Origin: JACVRX01 sp963831385
GTDB taxonomy: Bacteria; Actinomycetota; Actinomycetes; Jiangellales; Jiangellaceae
DNA: 64,000 nucleotides
Direction of reading: 5' to 3'
Assembly: GCA_963831385.1 (NCBI GenBank)
Contig: CAWHPW010000021.1
Span: 62,001-126,000 of the forward strand
Below the pieces are notes generated by a model that was given only the letters and a program-made list of their open reading frames with translations, was not told the origin of the DNA and made no database searches. Position 1 is the first letter of the stretch, and each line of letters begins with the position of its first letter. The position numbers and the translations under genes were made by a program. Of this stretch, positions 47,625-55,089 are shown one piece after another.

Positions 47625-48494
47625 TCAGATCGAGGAGGCGAGGACCTCGCGGAGTTTGGCGGCGAACGCCTCGGGTTCTCCCATCTGGCCGTACTCACCG
47701 CCGAGGAATCCGGCGTGGCCGCTTGGGAAGATCACGGGCTCGGTGCCCAGTCGCTGGGCGACCGCCGCGGCCGCCCGGTGTGTCAGCTCGCCTTCCGACT
47801 CCGCTCCGGCGGCGATGATGACCTGAGTCGACGCCGCCCGTAGCGCCTCGAAAGGGGGTAGGTACTCGGGCTCAGAGTCGGGGTCCTGGCCGAGCAGCGG
47901 ATCGTCGCGGGATCCGTCGTCCTCCGTCGACAGCCCGAACATCGCTGGATCGGGCGCCGGCTGCGTTGACCACTCGTCCGGGAAGGGTCCCTTGTGAGAC
48001 GCCAGGGCGATGAAGTGCGCCATGCCGGCCCCGAAGCCGTTGCGCATGTACGTCGTGTGCACGGCGCGGGACGCAGCGACGACGGCGTCGCGGTCTGGTA
48101 GCAGGTTCACCATCGGCGGCTCATGCGCGATGAGCGTCCGCACGTCCGCCGGATGCTGCGCGACCAGGGCAAGCGCGTTGATCGCTCCACCGCTGCTCGC
48201 GAACAGATCGACCGGCCCCCCTACCGCCTCGATGACCCGGTGGACGTCGTCCGCGTGCTCCTCGCGCGTGGACTGGTCCGCGCCACCGGTCCGCTGGCTG
48301 CGCTCGACGCCGCGCGGGTCGTAGGTGATGACGGTGCGGTCGGTGAAGTAGCCGGACAGCGTCCCGAACCCCGCGGCGCCCATCGGCTCCCCAATAAGCA
48401 TCAGGGCCGGTGCGGTGCTCGCCCCTTCCCGGCGCACGTCATAGGTCAGCACGGCGCCCGGAACTTCCAGCGTGTGCGTCGTCAGCTCAGTCAT
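47625..48494 (-). CDS. Alpha/beta-hydrolase fold protein
   Basis: 289 aa from ATG 48494 with GGGAGGA upstream. The fold shows the oxyanion strand ALMLIGEPMG, the DPRGVERSQRTGG segment, a nucleophile elbow VDLFASSGGAINALAL (Ser in ASSGG, a variant of GxSxG) and a C-terminal SGHAGFL His. Typical of actinobacterial esterase/peptidase-like hydrolases of unknown substrate. Related proteins often end FLGGEYGQ as here. Confidence 0.85.
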   Translation of the reverse strand: MTELTTHTLEVPGAVLTYDVRREGASTAPALMLIGEPMGAAGFGTLSGYFTDRTVITYDPRGVERSQRTGGADQSTREEHADDVHRVIEAVGGPVDLFASSGGAINALALVAQHPADVRTLIAHEPPMVNLLPDRDAVVAASRAVHTTYMRNGFGAGMAHFIALASHKGPFPDEWSTQPAPDPAMFGLSTEDDGSRDDPLLGQDPDSEPEYLPPFEALRAASTQVIIAAGAESEGELTHRAAAAVAQRLGTEPVIFPSGHAGFLGGEYGQMGEPEAFAAKLREVLASSI

Positions 48495-48696
48495 CCTGCC
48501 GTCCTCCCGCACTGGTTCGCTTCCCGATGCTCTAAAGACTCCCGGCGCCCGCAAAACTCATCGAGGACGCCCCGGAGTGGGTGTTGCATGCGACCCAACG
48601 CAGCAGGCGCGACCTGCCACGCGGCCGGCACGATACCCGCCGAACGGCCACAACGACACCCTTCCATCATCCGAACATCTGTTCGACACTGGATGG

Positions 48697-48957
48697 GTGG
48701 AGTATGTCGTGTCGACACCGCCGTGGGAGGCCGGACGACAGGCGATCCTCAACGACACCGGCGCCCGCGAGCCCGAGCACACCTTCCACCAACCGGTGCC
48801 GAACGTGGCCCGGATCGTGTGGGAGCAGGACGGCGAGGAACACGTCGACACCGTGGCGCTGGGCTGGACCGGCCGGGACGTGTACGTGCGCATGTCGGAC
48901 CGGAGATACCAACTGCGGGCGGTGTGGCTCGACGCGGCCGACGTGACCCGCCGCTAG
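48697..48957 (+). CDS. Small hypothetical protein, family B copy 1
   Basis: 86 aa from GTG 48697; an open frame continues upstream to 48472 without homology. The core VARIVWEQDGEEHVDTVALG, then WTGRDVYVRMSDRR and AVWLDAADVTRR, is shared with the minus-strand protein at 51539-51754. Small beta-rich soluble protein. The 15-mer AACGACACCCTTCCA upstream (48651-48665) also occurs inside family A copy 2. Function unknown. Confidence 0.65.
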   Translation: MEYVVSTPPWEAGRQAILNDTGAREPEHTFHQPVPNVARIVWEQDGEEHVDTVALGWTGRDVYVRMSDRRYQLRAVWLDAADVTRR

Positions 48958-49168
48958 CGCGCTCCGAGCTGTCGCGCGAATACGAAACCTTGCCCCACTA
49001 ACTTGTCCTGGCGATGCTCGGAGCGATGCTCTGGCGTTACGACGAATATTCGCGCCCACACGCAGAGCTGCGTATCGACTGACAACGACTAGCACGTCGA
49101 CGCCCCACCGCTGAGTTTTTCGCTCGCGCCGGTCTACATTCCAAGAACCTGACGACGGAGGTGGAGCA

Positions 49169-49909
49169 ATGGCGGAGCACAAGGTTGGAACCCGGGAAGA
49201 GTGGCAGGCCGCTCGCGAGGAGCTCGCGAAGCTCGAGGCCGAGCATGCCGAGCTTGGCCGCAAGGCCGCGGAGAAGCGACGCGAGCTTCCCTGGGTCCGG
49301 GTAGAGAAGAAGTACGAGTTCGAGACCGAGGACGGGAAGAAGGCGCTTGAGGAGCTCTTCGAGGGCCGCTCGCAGCTCCTGGCCTACAACATCATGTTCG
49401 GGCCCGACTACGAGGTTGGCGCCTGCCCCGGCTGCACGAACGTCGGAGACGAGCTTGACGCTACGCGCGTGCATCTGTACCACCGCGACGTATCGCTGAT
49501 CTGCTTCTCCCGCGCGCCAATCGATCGGCTGACCGCCTACAAGCGGCGGATGGGCTGGCAATTCCCCTACGTCTCGACGTACGAGACCGACTTCCCCTGG
49601 GACTACGGGCTCGCCCTGACCCCCGAGCAGGCGGAGCAGATCCCCGAGGTCCAAGAGATGGTCAAGGACCCACCTGAATGGCTCCGGGAATGGTCACAGC
49701 AGGTGGGTGCGGACCTCAAAGACGGCTTGCGGGAGAATCCGAGCTTCATCGCCTTCGCGCGCGAAAACGGGAACGTGTTCCACACCTACACGGTGAGTGC
49801 GCCCGATCCGTTCGTCGTCCCGTACAGCTCGTTCCTGCTAGACCGCACGCCGAAGCCGCAGCCGGCGGAGCCGCGGGCCTGGCGCAAGGACGAGTACCCG
49901 GATGCCTGA
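49169..49909 (+). CDS. DUF899 family thioredoxin-like protein
   Basis: 246 aa from ATG 49169 with GGAGGTGGAG upstream. It has a charged coiled N-terminus (WQAAREELAKLEAEHAELGRK), the DUF899 core LLAYNIMFGPDYEVGACPGC (candidate redox cysteines CPGC) and ISRAP-type CFSRAPIDRLTAYKRRMGWQ. DUF899 proteins adopt a thioredoxin fold; the reaction is unknown. Its Lys/Glu content is higher than in its neighbours, compatible with transfer. The DUF2182 gene follows after 12 bp. Confidence 0.88.
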   Translation: MAEHKVGTREEWQAAREELAKLEAEHAELGRKAAEKRRELPWVRVEKKYEFETEDGKKALEELFEGRSQLLAYNIMFGPDYEVGACPGCTNVGDELDATRVHLYHRDVSLICFSRAPIDRLTAYKRRMGWQFPYVSTYETDFPWDYGLALTPEQAEQIPEVQEMVKDPPEWLREWSQQVGADLKDGLRENPSFIAFARENGNVFHTYTVSAPDPFVVPYSSFLLDRTPKPQPAEPRAWRKDEYPDA

Positions 49910-49921
49910 CGGGGATGCGAC

Positions 49922-50728
49922 ATGAGCGCCGCCACGCTGCGCCGCACGTCACCGCCCGGCACGCTGGCGCAGGGCGGAGTGGTCGTGCTGCTGCTCGTGC
50001 TGGCCGGCGCCGCCTGGGTACTGACGGACCGACGGATGGGCGGGATGGACGCCGGGCCGGGCAGCGACCTGGGCGAGCTCGGCTGGTTCGCCGTGACCTG
50101 GGCGCTGATGATGGCGGCGATGATGCTGCCCGCCGTGGCGCCGGCGGTGGTCGAGTACCGTCGCCAGGCGGCGGGGCCCGGGGCCACCCCCGCCTTCGCG
50201 GCCGGCTATCTCGTCGCCTGGCTCGCGGCCGGCCTGTTGGGCTACGCGCTGGTCGAAGGCGTTCGCTCGCTGGAGCTCGGGTTCCTCGCCTGGGACGACG
50301 CCGGGCGCTACCTGGCCGGCGGCGTGATCCTTGGCGGCGCGCTGTACCAGCTGACGGGGCCGAAAGATGCCTGCCTGCGCCGCTGTCGCGACCCGCGGAC
50401 GTTCCTTGCCGAGCACTGGCGGCCGGGCCGCCTGGGCGCCCTTCGGATGGGGATGGAGCACGGCGGCTTCTGTGTCGCCTGCTGCTGGGCCCTCATGGCG
50501 ACCCTCTTCGCGCTCGGGGTCATGAGCATCGGCTGGATGGCGCTCGTGGCGTCGCTGATCGCCGCGGAGCGGCTGCTGCCGTGGAAGACGATCGCCGGGT
50601 GCGGCGTCGCCGTCGTACTGGCGCTGTTGGCGCTAGGCGTGGCCTTCGCGCCGGAGGACGTGCCCGGCCTCACGGTCCCCGGCTCGCACGAGGGCGCGCC
50701 GACCATGGATTCCATGGAAATGAACTAG
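49922..50728 (+). CDS. DUF2182 family integral membrane protein
   Basis: 268 aa from ATG 49922. About six hydrophobic segments carry the family's Met/His/Cys-rich motifs: TWALMMAAMMLPAVAP (about residue 60), MGMEHGGFCVACCWALMATL (about 180) and MSIGWMAL. These suggest metal, perhaps copper, binding in the membrane. A His/Met-containing C-terminal tail ends SMEMN. It is likely cotranscribed with the DUF899 gene. Confidence 0.85.
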   Translation: MSAATLRRTSPPGTLAQGGVVVLLLVLAGAAWVLTDRRMGGMDAGPGSDLGELGWFAVTWALMMAAMMLPAVAPAVVEYRRQAAGPGATPAFAAGYLVAWLAAGLLGYALVEGVRSLELGFLAWDDAGRYLAGGVILGGALYQLTGPKDACLRRCRDPRTFLAEHWRPGRLGALRMGMEHGGFCVACCWALMATLFALGVMSIGWMALVASLIAAERLLPWKTIAGCGVAVVLALLALGVAFAPEDVPGLTVPGSHEGAPTMDSMEMN

Positions 50729-50836
50729 CGGCCGATCCGCCGCCGGCTGGCGTTCGACCGCAACCTGCCGCCGTCGGAGGCGCTGGGCAGGATCAGGGAC
50801 GCGTTCCAGGACTACGACCAGCAGGGGGCCATGTAG
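50729..50836 (+). pseudogene. Family A fragment (copy 3, start missing)
   Basis: Directly after the DUF2182 stop, the same frame reads RRLAFDRNLPPSEALGRIRD, then AFQDYDQQGAM and TAG at 50834-50836. This matches the C-terminal two thirds of the proteins at 46695 and 47423 but has no start codon. It looks like a truncated copy left by insertion or rearrangement. Confidence 0.6.
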
Positions 50837-50857
50837 CGACGGCCCGTCGAGCCACCG

Positions 50858-50896
50858 ACAGCGCCCCCCGGGACTTTGGGGAGACCCGGGGGCTGT
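50858..50896. terminator. Hairpin terminator
   Basis: ACAGCGCCCCCCGGG (50858-50872) pairs with CCCGGGGGCTGT (50885-50896), with a small internal bulge, followed by TCTGTGT. It ends the DUF899/DUF2182 unit. Confidence 0.65.
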
Positions 50897-50967
50897 TCTG
50901 TGTGCGCTGTAAGGCGCTCGTCGATCTCGTGGGCGACTGTGACGACGATGGTCGATAAGTCCGGACC

Positions 50968-50973
50968 TAGAGT
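50968..50973 (+). promoter_or_regulatory. -10 box of a probable leaderless promoter (DUF1707 gene)
   Basis: TAGAGT is followed by 6 nt and GTG 50980; no ribosome-binding site is visible. Confidence 0.5.
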
Positions 50974-50979
50974 GAGCGA

Positions 50980-51522
50980 GTGACCTCGATGCCGGGCGAG
51001 GTGCCGTCACGGATTACCGAGGACGATCGCGGCATCGCCGTGAAGCGCCTGCAGGAGGCGTTCGTCGACGGGCATATCTCGCACGAGGAACTGGACGAGC
51101 GGCTCCAAGCGGTTCTCACCGCCAAGACTCACGGCGACCTGGGCCCGGCATTGGCCTCGCTGCCGGACACGAATGTGGACCGGGTCTTGAGGCTGGCCGC
51201 CAAGAGCGGACCGATCCGGCGGCGCGGCGCCTGGCGGGTACCCCGAGTCGTGAAAGTCGAGTCCGAGTACGGAGGGGTGAACCTCGACCTGTCTCGGGCG
51301 ATCATTGAGTACCCGCTGGTCGACATTGAGTTGCAGCTTCGCTTCGGCGGGGCAAAGATCACGCTGCCTGCCGACGCGGTCGTCGACCTCAATGATCTAC
51401 GCACTGATTGGAGGGTGCCGACCTACACGCCCCCGCGGAGCGCCGATCCCGGCGGGCCGAGGATCCGAATCTCCGGGAATATGAAGTACGGGCGGTTGAA
51501 GGTCCGGCACAAGCGGCGCTGA
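50980..51522 (+). CDS. DUF1707 protein with C-terminal LiaF-like domain
   Basis: 180 aa. The N-terminal DUF1707 (SHOCT-like) helix pair reads RGIAVKRLQEAFVDGHISHE, then ELDERLQAVLTAKTHGDL. The C-terminal half (VESEYGGVNLDLSRA ... FGGAKITLPADAVV) has the repeated beta-pattern of the LiaF-type cell-wall-stress domain. No membrane helix. Probably an envelope-stress accessory or regulator; the function is inferred. Confidence 0.83.
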   Translation: MTSMPGEVPSRITEDDRGIAVKRLQEAFVDGHISHEELDERLQAVLTAKTHGDLGPALASLPDTNVDRVLRLAAKSGPIRRRGAWRVPRVVKVESEYGGVNLDLSRAIIEYPLVDIELQLRFGGAKITLPADAVVDLNDLRTDWRVPTYTPPRSADPGGPRIRISGNMKYGRLKVRHKRR

Positions 51523-51538
51523 CCCACCTGGCAGCCGG

Positions 51539-51754
51539 TCATCGCCGCTGCACGTCGGCACCGTCCAGCCAGATCGCGTTGGTCCGGCAGCGTGGGTCGG
51601 CGAGGCGAACGTAAGCGGCTTGGCCGGTCCAGCCGAGTGCCACGGTGTCGATGTGTTCCTCGCCGTCGGTTTCCCACACGACCCTGGCCGCGATCGGCAC
51701 CGGCGGGGACAGCGTGTGTTCCGGCAATCTGGCGGTTACCACGTCCTCGTGCAT
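51539..51754 (-). CDS. Small hypothetical protein, family B copy 2
   Basis: 71 aa from ATG 51754. It shares AARVVWETDGEEHIDTVALG, then WTGQAAYVRLAD and AIWLDGADVQRR, with the protein at 48697-48957. It is on the opposite strand and its 5' end overlaps the remnant at 51726-51845. It stands 16 bp from the convergent DUF1707 stop. Confidence 0.65.
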   Translation of the reverse strand: MHEDVVTARLPEHTLSPPVPIAARVVWETDGEEHIDTVALGWTGQAAYVRLADPRCRTNAIWLDGADVQRR

Positions 51755-51845
51755 TGGGTCGAGGACGACGACCCAGGCGCAAGCCCACCGGTACGAGCTG
51801 GCGTGGCTACGCGCCGAAGACGTCCGCCGATACCTGAAGACCTAG
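51726..51845 (+). pseudogene. Remnant of a small protein gene, antisense to the family B start
   Basis: One frame reads GYHVLVHWVEDDDPGA; after one extra base near 51781 the next frame continues AHRYELAWLRAEDVRRYLKT to TAG at 51843-51845. The tail resembles the WLxAxDVxRR ending of family B. The 5' part is missing, replaced by the family B gene. I read it as a frameshifted 3' remnant. Confidence 0.4.
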
Positions 51846-51982
51846 CGCGGCGGTGGGCGCCCGCCAGCCTGCTGGATGGGGGCACACCGTGTCGCGCCGC
51901 CGACTGCGGCGCCGCGATGTCACGGAGCGTGCTATCGGATCTGCCGATGAGAGCGCGACCTGTCTGACTGGCGCTGCGTTCG

Positions 51983-51988
51983 TAGGCT
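51983..51988 (+). promoter_or_regulatory. -10 box of a probable leaderless promoter (VOC gene)
   Basis: TAGGCT is followed by 6 nt and ATG 51995, without a ribosome-binding site. Confidence 0.45.
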
Positions 51989-51994
51989 TGACGG

Positions 51995-52348
51995 ATGAGC
52001 CTCGAATGGGAGCAGGTCGTAGTCGATTCAGGTGACCCAGTTTCGCTCGGACGATGGTGGGCAGATGTCCTGGGCTGGGTTGTGCTGAACGACTCGGCAG
52101 AGGAGTTTGAGATCCGTCCCTCGGCGCATCGGCTCCCCGGATTGATCTTTGTCCAAGTCCCGCAGGCGAAGGAGTCCAAGAACCGGCTGCACCTGGACTT
52201 CCGACCCGACGACCAGCAGGCCGAGGTCGACCGATTCCTTCGAAGAGGTGCTCGTCGCGTCGACATCGAGCAAGGATCGGTGCCCTGGGCGGTGCTTGCG
52301 GATCCGGAGGGCAACGAGTTCTGCGTGCTGCAGGCTCGGAGAAGTTAG
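51995..52348 (+). CDS. VOC-family (glyoxalase-like) protein
   Basis: 117 aa. QVVVDSGDPVSLGRWWADVL at the N-terminus and WAVLADPEGNEFCVLQARR at the C-terminus are the usual glyoxalase-like-domain pair of actinobacterial VOC proteins, with NRLHLDFRPDDQQAEVDRF between. Ligand unknown. Second of four VOC genes in 13.4 kb. Confidence 0.85.
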   Translation: MSLEWEQVVVDSGDPVSLGRWWADVLGWVVLNDSAEEFEIRPSAHRLPGLIFVQVPQAKESKNRLHLDFRPDDQQAEVDRFLRRGARRVDIEQGSVPWAVLADPEGNEFCVLQARRS

Positions 52349-52532
52349 ATCCACGGCTTCCATGCCACGATGGAGCCACCGCCACCCCACGACTAAGCGA
52401 CGTCCTGACATGCCGTAGTGCGCGTTCATCGCGCCGAGGAGCGGGGCCGAGCGCCGCTGGCACTGTCCGACGCGCGGACGGCCGGCGGCGAATGCGGCAC
52501 GGTGCCGGTCCCCGTGGACGACGAGGAGATGC

Positions 52533-52883
52533 ATGCAGGGCGCGATCACTCACCTCATCGCCGGCGTCCCGGTATCCGAGCTCGGTGCCGCGATCGATTG
52601 GTACACGCGGTTCTTCGGGCGACCCCCGGACGTGCGCGCTGGGGAAGAAATACTTTGGGACATCGACGAGCACGCAACGCTTTTCATCGAGCCCGACGCT
52701 GCGCGGGCGGGCGCAGGCCGGATCACCTTCGCCGTCGCCGGTCTCGACGCGCTCCTGAAGCGCTTGGCTGCCCAAGGCATCGGGCACGAACCTATCGAGA
52801 CCTACCCGAACGGTGTCCGCCACGTGAAGGTCCCGGATCCGGATGGAAACGCGATCGCGTTCGCCGAGCCAGCGGTGTCGTAA
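52533..52883 (+). CDS. VOC-family (glyoxalase/bleomycin resistance-like) protein
   Basis: 116 aa from ATG 52533, with GAGGAG nearby. GVPVSELGAAIDWYTRFFGR is the first module and VKVPDPDGNAIAFAEPAV the second; the Glu in FAEPA and ITHLIAG His are candidate metal ligands. Function unknown. The 185 bp on each side hold only short unsupported frames. Confidence 0.83.
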   Translation: MQGAITHLIAGVPVSELGAAIDWYTRFFGRPPDVRAGEEILWDIDEHATLFIEPDAARAGAGRITFAVAGLDALLKRLAAQGIGHEPIETYPNGVRHVKVPDPDGNAIAFAEPAVS

Positions 52884-53068
52884 ACGCCGTCATAGCCGCG
52901 CGCACACGCTGCGATCCGCGCGATCAAAGCCGATGTGCGGGCATGGCTAGCCCGGTCATTCGGGACGCGCCCAGGGACATCCTTGCCGACGTACGCCCCG
53001 CAGTGATCCGCGAGTGGCCGGTCGACGCGTCCGGTATCGGATGACCGGTGACCGACGCCGTAGCGTTG

Positions 53069-53512
53069 CTACGCCCGCGCGAAGATGAGGTCGAAGTCCT
53101 TGCGCCATGTTGATCCGTGATCCTCAGATGCCTCCCAGCGGCCCGCGATCCTGTCCGGCCCGACGTCAGCGATGAACCGCTGGAACATGGCGGGGTCCTC
53201 GCGAGTCAGGATCCATTGCGAGCCGTCGAATGTCATGGCGTAGACCCGGCAGACACCTCGTTCGTCGTGGTAGAGGGCGGCGTAGGCGTCGTGCGCGTCG
53301 CTGCGACCGAGAACCAAGACCATTTCACTCGTGGCCGGTCCGACATCGCCTTCCATCGTCCACCGGAAGACCACGAACGCGTCGCCGAGCCACTCGACGG
53401 TCCCCGAACCTGGCACCTTCTGGTCGTCTGGTTCCAGAAACCATGCGTTCCGCATCGTCGTCCGTCACGACCCAACCAGGACGTCAAGCTGCTCCATGGC
53501 CTCGTTGCGCAT
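53069..53512 (-). pseudogene. DUF1579-like protein interrupted by an in-frame TGA
   Basis: From ATG 53512 (GGAGG 4 nt upstream) the frame reads MRNEAMEQLDVLVGS, then TGA at plus 53465-53467, then continues in frame RTTMRNAWFLEPDDQKVPGS, VEWLGDAFVVFRW and DGSQWILTREDPAMFQRF to 53069. Related proteins have Trp where the TGA stands (TGG to TGA is one change). A start at 53455 would drop a conserved opening. So this is a nonsense-mutated gene, a base error or, less likely, readthrough. Confidence 0.68.
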
Positions 53513-53677
53513 CGCTCCTCCGTGACGTTGACGCTGGGGTCGACTCCGTCTGGGTGGTGAACTCATCGGCCGAGGCTTGCGCTGGAGTGGCCCGGTGATC
53601 TACTACCCTGCCGCTCCTGCCGCGATCAGTCGTTGTCACGTGGTCGCGTGACGACAGGACGAGGTGTCGTAGCGTGA

Positions 53678-54103
53678 TCACGTTGGGGGGTGTGTGCTGA
53701 GCCACGCCGCCGCTCTGCGCGTCGATGCGCGGCACAGCCACGCGTCCTGAACCACCTCGGCCAACTCCTGCGCGGTGAGCTCACCGATCCGACTGGCCCG
53801 CAACAGCACCGATGAGTGGCCGTCGAAGTGCGTGGTAGTGAAGAACGGCGACGCTTGGTCCTGAACCAGCGCTTGCTTGTCTGCTTCGGACGCCACCCAG
53901 AACACGATCACATCCGGATAGCGCTCCCCGGTGTCGGGATCGACTGCGTCCGGCCGCGGGTTACGGAAGAAGATGAACGACTTACCGCTCACCTGGTAGA
54001 CCTGATTCCCGCGTGTCCCGTACTCGACGATGACGTACGGCATGGCCAGAGCCAGCGCGTGTACGTCCTCGGTCCGGACGGGCCGGCTTCCGTTACCGGG
54101 CAC
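53678..54103 (-). CDS. MmcQ/YjbR-like protein
   Basis: 141 aa from GTG 54103; TACCCT (54110-54115) is a -10 box 6 nt upstream, so a leaderless start is likely. EDVHALALAMPYVIVEYG, YQVSGKSFIFFRNPRPDA and VFWVASEADKQALVQ form the YjbR-type fold, followed by ARIGELTAQELAEVVQDAW-like C-terminal helices. Role unknown. The C-terminal 15 residues are not conserved in character. Confidence 0.8.
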   Translation of the reverse strand: MPGNGSRPVRTEDVHALALAMPYVIVEYGTRGNQVYQVSGKSFIFFRNPRPDAVDPDTGERYPDVIVFWVASEADKQALVQDQASPFFTTTHFDGHSSVLLRASRIGELTAQELAEVVQDAWLCRASTRRAAAWLSTHPPT

Positions 54104-54258
54104 AATTCTAGGGTAGGCGGCGCCGTTTCGAACATCCGATCAAGCCGCACGGCGGGCCACGTATGCTCCCCTGACCACGCAGCGTGTGGCCCCTACACCG
54201 AGTTTGCGAAGCAGCGGTTTGGGGCGGGGTCTCGCATGAGATCCCGAGCAGATCGGCG

Positions 54259-54867
54259 CTAGCGCCCGGCGATGCGGTACCTGAGGTGGGTCACTCCAGG
54301 AGCATCGAGGACGTTGAGCGTCTCCAGTCGCACCGGTCCGCCGATGTGGTCGAACAGGCGAACGCCACCACCAAGCAGGTAGGGCACCACGGAGAGCTGG
54401 ATCTCATCGAGCAGTCCCGCTTTCAAGCACTGCTGCGCGGCCTGCGAGCCGGTGAGGGCGACGTACTTGTCACCCGCGGCTGCATCGGCCTGCCTGATGG
54501 CACTCTCGATGCCATCGGTGACGAATGTGTACGGCACTGTCGTCTCGGGCACCTTGTCCGGGACGTTGTGGGTGAGCACGAATAGCGGCAGCCCAGGAAC
54601 GGGCCCGTTGCCGTCCCACGCTCCCGCGATGTCGTAGGTTCGTCGGCCCGAAATGACGGCTCCACAGGTGTCGATGCCGTCGTCGAAGAACTCTGCGCTG
54701 GGCTTCGAGAGCCGGAACATCTCGTTGTGCTTGCTGGGGGTGTCGCCGGTGAAGAACCACTCGAAGAGCGGCTCACCGCCCTCGCCGAGGGGCAGCTCTG
54801 CTCCGTCGTTGGGTCCGGCGATGTAGCCGTCCAACGACATCGTTATGGCCAACAGCACCTTCGACAT
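54259..54867 (-). CDS. Dihydrofolate reductase-like protein (RibD C-terminal family)
   Basis: 202 aa from ATG 54867 with GGGAG upstream. VLLAITMSLDGYIAGPNDGA at the start, AVISGRRTYDIAGAW in the middle (NADPH-binding) and LDEIQLSVVPYLLGGGVRLF at the end are hallmarks of the DHFR-like RibD_C family. NADPH-dependent reduction is expected, substrate unknown; usually not the folate-pathway enzyme. Confidence 0.9.
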   Translation of the reverse strand: MSKVLLAITMSLDGYIAGPNDGAELPLGEGGEPLFEWFFTGDTPSKHNEMFRLSKPSAEFFDDGIDTCGAVISGRRTYDIAGAWDGNGPVPGLPLFVLTHNVPDKVPETTVPYTFVTDGIESAIRQADAAAGDKYVALTGSQAAQQCLKAGLLDEIQLSVVPYLLGGGVRLFDHIGGPVRLETLNVLDAPGVTHLRYRIAGR

Positions 54868-55089
54868 GATCGCTCCCTTGCTTGGCCGCCGCGTAGGCGG
54901 CATCCGTTCGTACCCGTTCACCAGAGACGTCGGACCCACCGGCTCAGTCCGGACACCCGTCTCGAATATCACGCCCGGCTGGACTGGCCTCCACCCGAAA
55001 GAAGCAGACTTCAGGGAATACAAGACGGGTGGCATTGTCGACTTGGCCGAGCGAATACTTGGCTTGCATGCCCGAGCACACCCCGTGTG

